From assembly GCF_011682065.1 (NCBI RefSeq), contig NZ_VUYU01000003.1:186001-250000 (forward strand): 64,000 nt of DNA, written 5' to 3'. Origin of the DNA: Massilia rubra (GTDB taxonomy: Bacteria > Pseudomonadota > Gammaproteobacteria > Burkholderiales > Burkholderiaceae_D). The notes beneath the pieces are model-generated. The model was given only the letters and a program-made list of their open reading frames with translations. It searched no databases and was not told the origin of the DNA. The translations under genes were made by a program, and so were the position numbers. This document shows positions 41,715 through 51,854 of the stretch, in pieces. Position 1 is the stretch's first letter, and each line of letters begins with the position of its first letter.

Positions 41715-42398
41715 TTACGCGAGGGTGAAACCGGCGGACAGGCTGTAGCCTTCGCCATAGGCACTGCGCAGCGGCAAGTCCTGGCCGAGGCCGGAGCGGG
41801 CTTTCTTGCGCAGGCGGTACACGAGCATGTCGACCCGGCGGCTGGCGTCCGGGTCGTCGCCGCCCATGCCGGCCACGATCACCTGGCGCGGCACCGGACG
41901 GGTGTTGAGCGTGAGCAGGTGCAGGAAGTTGCATTCCTTTTCGGTCAGGTCGATCACCGCACCCATCAGTTCGAGCTGGCGCGCACTGACGCGCAAGGTC
42001 CACTTGCTCGGCAGCTGGGCAGCCGGCTCGGGCGGACGCACGCGCCGGTCGAGCGCCTCGATATGCGCTGCCAGTTCCGGAAACTTGATCGGCTTGGTCA
42101 GGTAATGGTCGGCGCCCAGGCGCAAGCCCAGAATGCGGTTGTCGAACGCGACGCGTCCGGTCAGCACCAGCAGGCCGATTTCGGGATACAGCTGGCGCAT
42201 GCGCGGAATCACATTGAAACCGTCTTCGTCCGGCAAGCCGAGGTCGAGCACGACCACGGCGGTCGGGGTCTTGGTCAGGGCCGCCCACATCTCGGCGGCG
42301 GTGGTCGCAATCATTACTTCATGGTTGAGTTCCGTCAGAAACTCCGCCATATCGCCGGCATAGTCGCCGTTGTCCTCAACAATCAATATTTGCGTCAT
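41715..42398 (-). CDS. OmpR-type response regulator
   Basis: 227 residues. Receiver domain with acidic pocket VEDN, phospho-acceptor Asp52 in VVLDLGLPDEDG, and Lys in YLTKPIKFPEL; then a winged-helix DNA-binding domain (ESARQLEL-like start, IDLTEKECNFLHLLTLN, VDMLVYRLRKKA, LRSAYGEGYSLS). Likely partner is the histidine kinase 206 bases upstream. Target genes unknown. Confidence 0.93.
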   Translation of the reverse strand: MTQILIVEDNGDYAGDMAEFLTELNHEVMIATTAAEMWAALTKTPTAVVVLDLGLPDEDGFNVIPRMRQLYPEIGLLVLTGRVAFDNRILGLRLGADHYLTKPIKFPELAAHIEALDRRVRPPEPAAQLPSKWTLRVSARQLELMGAVIDLTEKECNFLHLLTLNTRPVPRQVIVAGMGGDDPDASRRVDMLVYRLRKKARSGLGQDLPLRSAYGEGYSLSAGFTLA

Positions 42399-42605
42399 GG
42401 GTTGGCCATTTTCTTCATTTCATTACCCCGTGCATAGCAGCCTGTCGCACTTGGGATCGTCGGCTGCAAAAATCCCTGGACGGTCCATATTTCGCCGCTT
42501 TCTCGGCCAATAGTTCACTATTGGCACTGCGAAATCGTCGCAATCTGGCCTCGCCCAGCTATTTTTTCGCTTCGACTCCCCAAGTCCGGCAGGCTGCCCG
42601 AATCC

Positions 42606-43793
42606 CTACTTGCGCGCGGTGCCTTCCCTAGTGTGTTGATTACCGGAATTATCACTGCTGCTACCTTCCGGCGCAACTCTTTTCCCCGCCGCACGTTGCG
42701 CGGGGAGCCAGATTTTGAACACCGGGCCCGACATTGGCACGTTTTGAACATCGATCGTGCCTCCATGCACCTCGACGACGGAGCGCGCCATGTACAGGCC
42801 GAGTCCGGAACCCGCACCCACGGCATTACTTCCACGACAACCCTTGCCGAAAATCATGGCCATGTCGGCTGGCGGCACGCCCTGGCCGTGGTTGCGCACG
42901 GACAGCTCGATGCCGTCGGCCGTGGCGTGCCCGGCCAGGATGATGGCGTGTCCCGGCGGCGAATATTGCAGCGCGTTGTCCACCAGCACTTTCAACGCCA
43001 GGCGCAAGGCGTTCGGCTGGGCGCGGATCAGGGGCGGCAAACCGCTCGATTCGATGCGCGCGCTGCCCCCTGCCGCGCTGACTTGGGCCGCCGCTTCCTG
43101 CAACAGCAGTGCGGGCGCGATGGTGTCGGGCTGGCGCGCGCTGCCGATCTCGTCCATGCGGTCGGGCGACAGGTACTCGTCGAGCATGCCGATCAGCCGG
43201 TCCACGGCCGCCTGGATCTTGCGATAGCGCTGGCGGGTCGGCTCGTCGGCGTGCGTTGCGGTCGCCTCCAGGCGCTGGATGGCGCCGTCGATGGTCGACA
43301 AGGGCGTGCGGAATTCATGGTTCAGCATGCTCGCAAAGCGGCGCTTTTCCTCGGCCCGCGCGCGCTCGCCACTGGCGTCGATCAGCACGCCGACCAGCGC
43401 GCATGGCTTGCCGCTGGCGTCGGTCAGCAAGGTCGAGCGCACCTCGAGCGGGACCGTGCCGCCATCCGCATGCAGTTGATCAACATGGCGCAACAAGGTG
43501 CGCCGGCTCTGGTCGCCGCCGTTGAAACGGGCGAGGCGATCGGGCAAGCCCGCGCACAAAGCGGCCAGCGGCGACGCGGCTTGCTGGCTGGACAGTTGCT
43601 TGATGAAATCCGCAGCCTCGTAGCCGAGCAAGTCCCGCACCGACGGACTGATGTACGACAGGGCGCCCGATGCGCAATCGACGATCCAGGCAACATCGCC
43701 GCGCAACTCGGCGATGGCACGAAACTGTTCCACGAGCATGTTGTCACTGGACCGCACCAAGCCTTGGCTTGCCTCGCTGACATTACCGTTCAT
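42606..43793 (-). CDS. Soluble PAS-domain histidine kinase
   Basis: 395 residues, no TM helix, so cytosolic. A PAS domain (~20-140: IAELRGDVAWIVDCASGALSYISPSVRDLLGYEAADF), HisKA with phospho-acceptor His159 in SMLNHEFRTPLSTIDG, and HATPase with N box DNALQYSPPGHAI and G boxes RNHGQGVPPADMAMIF and GSGLGLYMARSVVEVHGG. Presumed to phosphorylate the downstream response regulator. Signal unknown; no cofactor-binding residues are evident in the PAS domain. Confidence 0.93.
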   Translation of the reverse strand: MNGNVSEASQGLVRSSDNMLVEQFRAIAELRGDVAWIVDCASGALSYISPSVRDLLGYEAADFIKQLSSQQAASPLAALCAGLPDRLARFNGGDQSRRTLLRHVDQLHADGGTVPLEVRSTLLTDASGKPCALVGVLIDASGERARAEEKRRFASMLNHEFRTPLSTIDGAIQRLEATATHADEPTRQRYRKIQAAVDRLIGMLDEYLSPDRMDEIGSARQPDTIAPALLLQEAAAQVSAAGGSARIESSGLPPLIRAQPNALRLALKVLVDNALQYSPPGHAIILAGHATADGIELSVRNHGQGVPPADMAMIFGKGCRGSNAVGAGSGLGLYMARSVVEVHGGTIDVQNVPMSGPVFKIWLPAQRAAGKRVAPEGSSSDNSGNQHTREGTARK

Positions 43794-43880
43794 GGAATGC
43801 TTTCTTTAACTGTTCAACATCACACTCCGCTAGTATATCGCCAACATTGTAGTAAGTATATGAACACAAATGTGAGACCG

Positions 43881-46800
43881 CTATTCGTCCAGCGGGGCAA
43901 AAATGGCTTGCAGGTCTTCTTGCGTCAGGCTCATTTTGTGCGACTCGCCTTCGGCCAGGATCGACTGCGCCAGGTCGGATTTCTTTTGTTGCAGCAACTG
44001 GATTTTTTCCTCCAGGGTGCCCTTGGCGATCAGCTTGTACACGAAGACCGGCTTGTCCTGCCCGATGCGCCAGGCGCGGTCGGTGGCCTGGTTTTCGGCG
44101 GCCGGATTCCACCACGGATCGTAGTGGATCACGGTATCGGCCGCGGTCAGGTTCAGGCCGACGCCGCCCGCTTTCAGGCTGATCAAGAAGATCGGCACCG
44201 CCCCCTGCTGGAAGGCGGCGACCTGGGCCGCGCGGTCCTTGGTGTCGCCGGTCAGCAAGGCGTACGGGATGCGGCGCGCGTTGAGTTCTTCCTCGATCAG
44301 TGCCAGCATGCTGGTAAATTGCGAGAACACCAGGATCTTGCGGCCTTCTTCGAGCAAATCGTCGACCATCTGCATCAGGTCGATCAGCTTGGCGGAACCG
44401 CTGTCCTTCTTCTTGGCCGGCAATGCCTTCACCAGGCGCGGATCGCAACAGACCTGGCGCAGCTTGAGCAAGGCTTCCAGGATGACGATCTGGCTGCGCG
44501 CCACGCCTTTTTTGTCGATCTCGTCGCGCACTTTCTTGTCCATCGCCAGGCGCACGGTTTCGTACAGGTCGCGCTGGGCGCCCGACAATTCCACCTTGCG
44601 CACCATTTCTGTCTTCGGCGGCAATTCTTTGGCGACATTGTCCTTGGTACGGCGCAGCAGGAAAGGCCGGATGCGGCGGTTCAGCAGCGCGCGCCGCAGC
44701 GGGTCGTCCTGGCGCTCGATCGGGTGGCGGAACTGGCTGTTGAAGGTTTTTTCATCGCCCAGCAAGCCCGGCAGCAGGAAGTGGAATTGCGACCACAGCT
44801 CGCCCAGGTGGTTTTCGAGCGGCGTGCCGGTCAGGCACAGGCGGTGGCGCGACTTGAGCAGGCCGGCGCTCTGGGCCGCCTTGGAGCGGTTGTTCTTGAT
44901 GTAGTGCGACTCGTCGAGGATGACGAGGTGGAACTCGTGCTCGCGCAGCTTTTCTTCATCGCGCGGCAACAGGGCGTAAGTGGTCAGGACCAGGTCGACT
45001 TCTTCGATCTTGTCGAACTGTTCCAGGCGTTCCTTGCCTTGCAGCAGCAGCACGCGCAGGTCGGGCGCGAAGCGGGCCGCCTCGTCCTGCCAGTTGGTCA
45101 TCAGGCTGGTGGGCGCGATGACCAGCGCCGGATGGGTCAGGCGGCCGGCTTCTTTTTCGATCAGGATGTGGGCCAGGGTTTGCACCGTCTTGCCCAGGCC
45201 CATGTCATCAGCCAGGATGCCGGCCAGGTCGTACTCGCGCAAAAATTGCATCCACGCCAGGCCATCGGCCTGGTAGTCGCGCAAGGTGGCCTGCAACCCT
45301 GCCGGGGGCGCCACTTTTTGCACCGAACCGAACAAGCTCAGCTTGCGGCCGGTTTCGCGCAACTGCTCGCCGCCGAACCAGCGCAAAGCGGTTCCGCGCG
45401 CCAGTTCTTCGAGACGGCCCGCATCCAGGGTCGAGAGCCTGACCTTGGTTTTGATCTTGTCGCTGAAGTAAAGTTCACCGAGCGTGTTGAGAATCGGCTT
45501 CAAGCGCCCCCAGGGCAGCGCCACGCGCAGGCCGTCCGGCAAGGTGGCCAGCATCTGGTCGGCGTCGGCGTGGGCGGCCAGCACCTCGGGATCGAAGTCG
45601 CTCGGGGCGCTGCGGATCAGTTGCACCAGCACCGGCAAGAGCGGCACGCGTTTCTGGTTGACCACGATGCCCAGCTCCAGCTCGAACCAGGCATTGCCCG
45701 CTTCGACCGGCTCGTCGATCTCGGCGTACCAGTCTTCGACGGCGACGACATCGTAGCGGTATTTGTTGGATTTCTGCACATGCCAGCCGGCGTCGACCAG
45801 GCCGGCCAGGTCGCCTTCGGCAAAACGCAGCCAGTGGGCCTGGCTTTCCAGTTGCTGGGCGCCGGCCAGGGCGTTGAGCGGCGGCGTGCCGGGCTTGCGG
45901 AAACCGAGGGCGGTAAGTTCTTCCAGTGCGGCGGCCTCGGCCGCGCTATCGCGGGCGATGACTTCGGTCACGTCGCCCACCTGGCGCACCACGCGCTGGG
46001 CCGGATCGAAGGCCACGCGCTCGCCGTCGTAGTCGAACGAGAGCACGGCGTAATCGTGCCAGCGCTGGTGCGCGCCATCGGCCAGCGGCACGCTGTCGAG
46101 CAGCAAGTGCGGACGCGGCTTGACGTCGTCGCGCAGGCGCTGGGTCAGCGGCTGCGGCAGGGGCATGAGTTGCTGCAAGCCATGGGCCAGCAAGAGTTGC
46201 GATACCCGCTTCTTATCGTTGCCGCTCAGGGCCGGGGCTTGCGCCACCAGCGCCTGCAAGTCGGCCAGGGAAATGTCGACCCCGCCCCGGTTGAGCGCGA
46301 GCGCGCCGCAGGACAGGTTATCGATGTACCACGGCGGATCGGTCGGCAGCATGTAGTCGATCTGGTCGGCGGCGGTATGGGTCGCGCCGCTGGCGGGCTG
46401 GACTTGCCAGCCGAGGCGCGCGGTGCGGCCTTCCTCGCGCCAGACCAGGTTGGCTTCGCGCACGGGACCGGCCTGCAAGGGATAGATCAGGCCGTTGGCC
46501 ATGTCGGCCCAGGAATTCGCCCACAGCAGCTTGTCTTGTTCCAGCAACATTTGCAGCAGGATAGCGCCGACCTTGCCTTTCGGCTCGGTCGCGCTGCCGC
46601 CCTGGGAGGCAGCGCCGCTGCGCATGGCGATGAAGAAACGCACCAGGTCTTCATCGTCGCCTTCCAGGTAGGCGGGCGGGGCCGAGAGCAGGGAAAACAC
46701 TTCGCTGACCGGGCTGGCGGCGGCCACTTCGCCGTTCGGGCGCAGGCGTGCCTTGCACAGGCACAGGGCCACGTGGCGCCCGCCGCTGGTCGGCGCCAGG

Positions 46801-46991
46801 ACATAGACGAACTTGTACTGGGCGACTTTGGGATCCTTGACCTCCAGGTCGAGCTTGGGCTGCGGGTGGGCGGCGGCCTCGACCCGTTGCAGCCAGCTGG
46901 CGATCGGCGCTGGCAGGGCCGACGCCGGGGTGGCGTGCGGCGCAGCGGTGGCAGGGCGTCCTTCGCGGGGTTCGTCGCGCGTTAAATCCAT
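43881..46991 (-). CDS. SNF2-family helicase, 1036 aa
   Basis: Start taken at the ATG at 46991 (MDLTRDEPREG); ATGs at 47000 and 47081 are in frame, and none has a clear ribosome binding site. Motor motifs: ILADDMGLGKT (Lys near 601), VILDESHYIKN (DESH near 693-696), CLTGTPLENHLGELW, FSQFTSMLALIEEEL, LKAGGVGLNLTAADTVIHYDPWWNPAAENQATDRAWRIGQ. The N-terminal 550 residues resemble the bacterial SNF2-associated region, without a SWIM zinc motif that I can see. Distinct from the helicase at 181-4320 (DESH versus DEAQ). It lies ~90 bases upstream of the histidine kinase gene on the same strand. Confidence 0.92.
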   Translation of the reverse strand: MDLTRDEPREGRPATAAPHATPASALPAPIASWLQRVEAAAHPQPKLDLEVKDPKVAQYKFVYVLAPTSGGRHVALCLCKARLRPNGEVAAASPVSEVFSLLSAPPAYLEGDDEDLVRFFIAMRSGAASQGGSATEPKGKVGAILLQMLLEQDKLLWANSWADMANGLIYPLQAGPVREANLVWREEGRTARLGWQVQPASGATHTAADQIDYMLPTDPPWYIDNLSCGALALNRGGVDISLADLQALVAQAPALSGNDKKRVSQLLLAHGLQQLMPLPQPLTQRLRDDVKPRPHLLLDSVPLADGAHQRWHDYAVLSFDYDGERVAFDPAQRVVRQVGDVTEVIARDSAAEAAALEELTALGFRKPGTPPLNALAGAQQLESQAHWLRFAEGDLAGLVDAGWHVQKSNKYRYDVVAVEDWYAEIDEPVEAGNAWFELELGIVVNQKRVPLLPVLVQLIRSAPSDFDPEVLAAHADADQMLATLPDGLRVALPWGRLKPILNTLGELYFSDKIKTKVRLSTLDAGRLEELARGTALRWFGGEQLRETGRKLSLFGSVQKVAPPAGLQATLRDYQADGLAWMQFLREYDLAGILADDMGLGKTVQTLAHILIEKEAGRLTHPALVIAPTSLMTNWQDEAARFAPDLRVLLLQGKERLEQFDKIEEVDLVLTTYALLPRDEEKLREHEFHLVILDESHYIKNNRSKAAQSAGLLKSRHRLCLTGTPLENHLGELWSQFHFLLPGLLGDEKTFNSQFRHPIERQDDPLRRALLNRRIRPFLLRRTKDNVAKELPPKTEMVRKVELSGAQRDLYETVRLAMDKKVRDEIDKKGVARSQIVILEALLKLRQVCCDPRLVKALPAKKKDSGSAKLIDLMQMVDDLLEEGRKILVFSQFTSMLALIEEELNARRIPYALLTGDTKDRAAQVAAFQQGAVPIFLISLKAGGVGLNLTAADTVIHYDPWWNPAAENQATDRAWRIGQDKPVFVYKLIAKGTLEEKIQLLQQKKSDLAQSILAEGESHKMSLTQEDLQAIFAPLDE

Positions 46992-47409
46992 CGTGTGCAT
47001 GTGTTCTGTAAGGGCAATATCGGAGACGATAACACCCGATATTATCCGACATAAAGACGCTTGTGTTCTGTTCTCTTTCACACGCAGGGATGGGGAACGC
47101 GCCGCGCGCTGGCCGGCATTGCGCCCGCATGCATGATGGGTATTTTCGCGCGGGCTGTCATGAGCGTCGCCGGCACGCCGCGTGCGGCGAGTCGATCATT
47201 GCGCCGTCAGCAAATGGCATCGCCCGATCGCATGTTGGCGCCATGCTGATGGCTCGCTCGATGTGGGACAGAGAAGGCGATAAAAATCAGGATGGCTCTG
47301 CTATCAATAGAAAAACATTGATAAAATTCAACTTTTCCAGTGCGGACCCTGGTCGCGGAAACGCTGGAATCGATCCGCCGCTTATGGAAGCTGGAAATGA
47401 CAGGATTGT
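46992..47409. other. Non-coding spacer between divergent genes
   Basis: No convincing gene. It separates the SNF2 helicase (-) from the small gene at 47410 (+) and should contain promoters for both. A hairpin is visible at 47017-47042 (ATATCGG ... CCGATAT, 12-base loop). The part 47270-47340 is AT-rich (AATAGAAAAACATTGATAAA). No clear -35/-10 pair could be fixed. Confidence 0.5.
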
Positions 47410-47841
47410 ATGCGCACTAACTTACACTTCATGAAACGTCGCGCGACCTGCATCGCCATTTTGGTCATCGTTGTGCTCTGCGCAGCCAAATTGTATGGCC
47501 AGGTTATTTACGCAATGTACGGTGGAGATATTCCCGCGAGGTGGAATCCGACTCTGTACCTGCTGTCGCACAAAGATCTGGTGGGACAGCTGGGACGTCC
47601 CGATGTGGATTTGGCCGGAAAGGGTTATCAGTACTGGCAAAAAACAGCGTGGTGGGGATTTTATGAACTGCAAGCAGGGTACGCCGATTGCTGTACCGAT
47701 CAATCACGTCCTTCCAGCCTGTACATTGCCGCATACGTGAAGGGAAAATACGATCCGGTTCTGTACAAAAAAATTTCCAAGGCTAGCGTAACGACGGAAA
47801 GCGGAATGGAAAAAGCATCTGCCAAAAGTCCCCCGCAGTGA
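47410..47841 (+). CDS. Hypothetical exported or membrane-anchored protein
   Basis: 143 residues, or 136 from an internal ATG at 47431. One N-terminal hydrophobic helix (CIAILVIVVLCAAKLYGQVIYAMY), then a soluble part rich in Tyr/Trp (GYQYWQKTAWWGFYELQAGYADCC). The segment DLVGQLGRPDVDLAGKGYQYW resembles short periplasmic SmpA/BamE-type 'GxP' modules, but I do not claim the family. Base composition is visibly lower in GC than the neighbours. Function unknown. Confidence 0.6.
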   Translation: MRTNLHFMKRRATCIAILVIVVLCAAKLYGQVIYAMYGGDIPARWNPTLYLLSHKDLVGQLGRPDVDLAGKGYQYWQKTAWWGFYELQAGYADCCTDQSRPSSLYIAAYVKGKYDPVLYKKISKASVTTESGMEKASAKSPPQ

Positions 47842-47936
47842 TGTTGCCATTGTTGCTATTTATACTCAGATGTATAAAATGGCAATCTTCGAGCCCTGTT
47901 ATTCGCTGCGCCGCTCTTGTTCCTCCTGGAGAAATC

Positions 47937-48407
47937 ATGAAACTGTCCGCCATCCTCGCCCTGCTGCTGTTTACCGCCACCGCCAATGCCCAGATCGGCG
48001 ACCGTGCGGTCATGATCGCCAATGAAAACAAAGACATGGCGGCCGCGATCGTCAAGGCGCAAGGCTCGCTCGATTCCTTTCTCGCCATTTATGCCAAACC
48101 ACCCGCCGGCGCGGATCTGTTTCGCCTCAAGGTAAAAGTCACCGATAAAAACGGCAGCGAGCATTTCTGGGTCATGCCATTCAAGCAGACCAAGACGGGC
48201 TTTACCGGCACCATCGCCAACGACCCGGATATCGTCGAGAGCGTCGAAAACGGCGATGAAATCACGTTCAAGCGCGCCGATATTTCGGATTGGGGCTACG
48301 TCCAGAACGGCAAGCAAAAAGGCAGCTTCACGGTCTGCGCCATGTTCAAGTCGATGCCGGCGAAGGAAGTGAAGCAGTATCGCGAACAGCATGGTTTCGA
48401 ATGCTGA
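47937..48407 (+). CDS. DUF2314 (YegJ-like) exported protein
   Basis: 156 residues with a signal peptide (MKLSAILALLLFTATANA) and a ribosome binding site CTGGAGAA. The domain is recognisable from MAAAIVKAQGSLDSFLAIY, LFRLKVKVTDKNGSEHFWVMPF, GTIANDPDIVESVENGDEITFKRADISDWGYVQNGK. DUF2314 has no known activity; it occurs widely as small, horizontally variable proteins. Its stop (48405-48407) is directly before the next start, so the two are probably cotranslated. Confidence 0.82.
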   Translation: MKLSAILALLLFTATANAQIGDRAVMIANENKDMAAAIVKAQGSLDSFLAIYAKPPAGADLFRLKVKVTDKNGSEHFWVMPFKQTKTGFTGTIANDPDIVESVENGDEITFKRADISDWGYVQNGKQKGSFTVCAMFKSMPAKEVKQYREQHGFEC

Positions 48408-48408
48408 T

Positions 48409-49194
48409 ATGAAGCAGTATTACTTCGATTATGACGAAGGCATGAACCGGGACAATTGCCATCCGCGCTTTGCGAAATTGGCCTCCGAGGATTTTTACTA
48501 CAACGAGTGCGACGATTTCAGCCCCTTCGGTAGCGACACCGGCCACGATACACTGACCATGCTGCAGGATTGGTATCAGGAGGGCGGGCGCGATCGCCAT
48601 ATCGCTTCCTTCGTGCGGCGCCTTTTTGCCGATTGGGATTGCCCTATTCCAAAAGGCATGTGGCGCGCGCAAGCCGCCGAGATGGAACGGTGGCTTGCGC
48701 TCGATGAGTTGAACGAACGCTTCCTCACCGACGAATGGCGGGTCAGGGTTGCCACCGCATTCGGCCAGTTGCGCATTAGCGGCGACATCGACGGCGGCAT
48801 GCTCGAAGAGGCATTGATGAGCAATCGCTTCCAGCTGTGGTTCAACGAGCGCGCGCGTACTACCTATCCGAAATGGGAGTACGCCGACGTCGAAAAGGAG
48901 CGCCTGCTCGCCATGCGCGCGGTGCTGAAACAGTGCGAGCCGGTGACATCGCATGATTTCAAGGTCGGCGACCTGGTGCGGCTCATCGGCATCCCGGATT
49001 GGCTGATCGACGATTTGCAGGAATCGGAACAACTCGACGTACTCGGCTGTATCGGCAATACAGCGTTCATCGAAAAAATCGATGAGCACGGATGTTTCTG
49101 GGTTGAATTCGGCAAAACCGCCGGCGGCGACGAGTCCGCCCGCCACAGTTGCAGGGCGTTTGCTATCCCCGCCGACTGCCTGGAACACTGCTAA
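48409..49194 (+). CDS. YfeS-like hypothetical protein
   Basis: 261 residues from the ATG at 48409, one base after the DUF2314 stop; an in-frame ATG at 48391 would overlap that gene. The N-terminal segment HPRFAKLASEDFYYNECDDFSPFGSDTGHDTLTMLQDWY resembles E. coli YfeS-type proteins (pattern HP..AK.L..EDFY ... D.PFG.D.G.DTL); this is from memory. The C-terminal part (SHDFKVGDLVRLIGIPDWLIDD ... IDEHGCFWVEFG) looks like a small beta-barrel domain. Cytosolic, acidic. Function unknown. Confidence 0.68.
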   Translation: MKQYYFDYDEGMNRDNCHPRFAKLASEDFYYNECDDFSPFGSDTGHDTLTMLQDWYQEGGRDRHIASFVRRLFADWDCPIPKGMWRAQAAEMERWLALDELNERFLTDEWRVRVATAFGQLRISGDIDGGMLEEALMSNRFQLWFNERARTTYPKWEYADVEKERLLAMRAVLKQCEPVTSHDFKVGDLVRLIGIPDWLIDDLQESEQLDVLGCIGNTAFIEKIDEHGCFWVEFGKTAGGDESARHSCRAFAIPADCLEHC

Positions 49195-49495
49195 GCGGCA
49201 ACCGCGTTCAACGCGTGCGCTGACGATAACGCAGCGTGCTCGCCAAGATATTCCCCCCTGCAAAGATACTGACGTCCGGCCCCCGGACGGTAATGTCGAT
49301 TGAAGTGCGGGAAAATACCACGGCCGTATCCGCCTCGCTTTTTTATGCAAATATACAGGCCTGCGGCCATGTACACTGTCCCCTTTTAAACAGCCAGGAC
49401 GGCAGTCCCCGTGCACACCGTCCAGGCACTGTCAAGACTGGCGCATTCGCCGCGATTGCGTATCATTCCGTGCTTGACTCATCAGGATGTTCCCC
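49195..49495. other. Spacer upstream of tex
   Basis: About 300 bases without a supported gene. It should carry the tex promoter; TTGACT at 49474 is a possible -35-like hexamer but sits too close to the start to serve tex. I saw no repeat or strong hairpin. Confidence 0.4.
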
Positions 49496-51847
49496 ATGCT
49501 CCCAACTATCGAACAACGTCTCGCCATTGAACTTGCCGCCAAGCCTGTCCAGGTTGCCGCCGCCATTGCCCTGCTCGACGAGGGTGCCACCGTTCCCTTT
49601 ATCGCGCGTTACCGCAAGGAAGCGACTGGCGGACTGGACGATATCCAGTTGCGCCTGCTGGAAGAGCGCCTGCGCTACCTGCGCGAGCTGGAAGACCGGC
49701 GCGCCGCGATCATCTCGTCGATCACCGAACAAAACAAGATGACGCCGGCCCTGCTCGACGCCGTCACCCACGCCGAAGACAAGACGCGCCTGGAAGACCT
49801 GTACCTGCCGTACAAGCAAAAACGCCGCACCAAGGCGCAGATCGCGATCGAAGCGGGCCTGGCGCCCCTGGCCGAAGGCTTGCTGGGCGACCCGACCATC
49901 GCCCCCGAAGAAGAGGCGGCCAAATACCTGCGCGAGGCCTTCACCAGCGACGACGGCAACAACCCCGGCGTGGCCGACACCAAGGCCGCGCTGGACGGCG
50001 CGCGCCAGATCCTGATGGAGCGCTTCGCCGAAGACGCGACCTTGTTGCAGTCGCTGCGCGAATACGTGCAGGAACACGGCATCGTCGAGTCCAAAGTGGT
50101 CGAGGGCAAGCAGGATGAAGGCGAAAAATTCGCCGATTACTTCGACTATTCCGAAACCATTTCGACGGTCCCGTCGCACCGCGCGCTGGCCCTGCTGCGC
50201 GGGCGCCGCGAAGGCATTCTCGACGTCGTCCTGCGGCTCGACACCGAAGCCGAAAAACCGAAGTGGGACGCGCCGCACAACCCGTGCGAAGGCCGCATCG
50301 CCGCGCGCTTCGGCATCAAGAACCAGGGCCGCCCGGCCGACAAATGGCTGGCCGACACGGCGCGCTGGACCTGGCGCGTGAAGAGCTTCATGCACCTTGA
50401 GACGGAGCTGATGGGCGCCCTGCGCGAACGCGCCGAACTCGATGCCATCAACGTGTTCGCATTGAACCTGAAAGCGCTGCTGCTGGCCGCGCCGGCCGGC
50501 CCGCGCGCCACCATGGGCCTGGACCCCGGCCTGCGCACCGGCGTCAAGGTGGCCGTGGTCGACGCCACCGGCAAGGTGGTCGACACCGCCGTCATCTATC
50601 CGCACCAGCCGCGTAACGACTGGGACGGCTCGCTGCACGTGCTCGGCGCGCTGGCCGCGAAACACAATGTGTCCTTGATCTCGATCGGCAACGGCACCGC
50701 CTCGCGCGAAACCGACAAGCTGGCGCAGGACCTGATCAAGCAGCGCGCGGAACTCAAGCTGACCAAGATCGTCGTGTCGGAAGCCGGCGCCTCGGTCTAC
50801 TCGGCCTCCGAATTCGCCTCGCGCGAGCTGCCCGACATGGATGTGTCGCTGCGCGGCGCGGTGTCGATCGCGCGCCGCCTGCAAGATCCGCTGGCCGAAC
50901 TGGTGAAGATCGATCCCAAGTCGATCGGCGTGGGCCAGTACCAGCACGACGTGAGCCAGACCCAGTTGGCGCGCTCGCTCGACGCGGTCGTCGAAGATTG
51001 CGTCAATGCGGTCGGGGTGGACGTCAACACCGCCTCGGCGCCGCTGCTGGCGCGCGTTTCCGGCTTGTCGTCGAGCGTGGCGCAGGCCATCGTCACCTAC
51101 CGCGACCTGAAAGGCGCGTTCACCTCGCGCGCGGACCTGAAAGCGGTGCCGCGCCTGGGCGAGAAAACGTTTGAGCAGGCGGCCGGCTTCCTGCGCGTGA
51201 TGGGCGGCGCCAATCCGCTCGACGCCTCGGCGGTGCACCCGGAATCGTATCCGCTGGTCGAAAAAATCCTGGCCGATATCAAGAAGGAGATGAAGTCCGT
51301 CATCGGCGACGCCTCGCTTCTGAAGACGCTCAATCCGGCCAAATATGCGGATGAAAAATTCGGCGTGCCGACCATTACCGACATCCTCAAGGAGCTGGAA
51401 AAGCCCGGCCGCGATCCGCGCCCCGAGTTCACCACCGCCACCTTCAAGGAAGGCGTGGAAGAAATCCGCGACCTGCGCCCGGACATGATTCTGGAGGGCG
51501 TGGTCACCAACGTGGCGGCCTTCGGCGCGTTTGTCGACATCGGCGTGCACCAGGATGGACTGGTGCATATTTCGGCGCTGTCGAACACCTTCGTGAAGGA
51601 CCCGCACTCGGTGGTCAAGGCCGGCCAGGTGGTGCGCGTGAAGGTGCTGGAAGTGGACGAGAAGCGCAAGCGCATCGCCCTGACCATGCGCCTGACCGAC
51701 AGCGCGCCGCAGGCCGGGTCCAAGCCCGAGCAGCGGGGCGACCGCACCGACGGCAAGCGCCTGGCGCAGCATCAGCAGAAGCAGGAGCGCGCAGCGGCGC
51801 CGGCCGGCGGCAGCATGGCGGCGGCGTTCGCCAAGCTGCGCGGATAA
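49496..51847 (+). CDS. tex: Tex: S1-domain RNA-binding transcription accessory protein
   Basis: 783 residues from the ATG at 49496 ([13 protein letters not shown]); an ATG three codons earlier is too close to the AGG. Order: helical N-terminus with [17 protein letters not shown], YqgF/RNase H-like domain ([19 protein letters not shown]), helix-hairpin-helix region ([19 protein letters not shown]), and a C-terminal S1 domain ([29 protein letters not shown]). Binds nucleic acids and affects transcription; conserved and usually non-essential. Short Gln/Lys/Ala-rich tail after S1. Confidence 0.96.
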   Translation: MLPTIEQRLAIELAAKPVQVAAAIALLDEGATVPFIARYRKEATGGLDDIQLRLLEERLRYLRELEDRRAAIISSITEQNKMTPALLDAVTHAEDKTRLEDLYLPYKQKRRTKAQIAIEAGLAPLAEGLLGDPTIAPEEEAAKYLREAFTSDDGNNPGVADTKAALDGARQILMERFAEDATLLQSLREYVQEHGIVESKVVEGKQDEGEKFADYFDYSETISTVPSHRALALLRGRREGILDVVLRLDTEAEKPKWDAPHNPCEGRIAARFGIKNQGRPADKWLADTARWTWRVKSFMHLETELMGALRERAELDAINVFALNLKALLLAAPAGPRATMGLDPGLRTGVKVAVVDATGKVVDTAVIYPHQPRNDWDGSLHVLGALAAKHNVSLISIGNGTASRETDKLAQDLIKQRAELKLTKIVVSEAGASVYSASEFASRELPDMDVSLRGAVSIARRLQDPLAELVKIDPKSIGVGQYQHDVSQTQLARSLDAVVEDCVNAVGVDVNTASAPLLARVSGLSSSVAQAIVTYRDLKGAFTSRADLKAVPRLGEKTFEQAAGFLRVMGGANPLDASAVHPESYPLVEKILADIKKEMKSVIGDASLLKTLNPAKYADEKFGVPTITDILKELEKPGRDPRPEFTTATFKEGVEEIRDLRPDMILEGVVTNVAAFGAFVDIGVHQDGLVHISALSNTFVKDPHSVVKAGQVVRVKVLEVDEKRKRIALTMRLTDSAPQAGSKPEQRGDRTDGKRLAQHQQKQERAAAPAGGSMAAAFAKLRG

Positions 51848-51854
51848 CGCCGCC

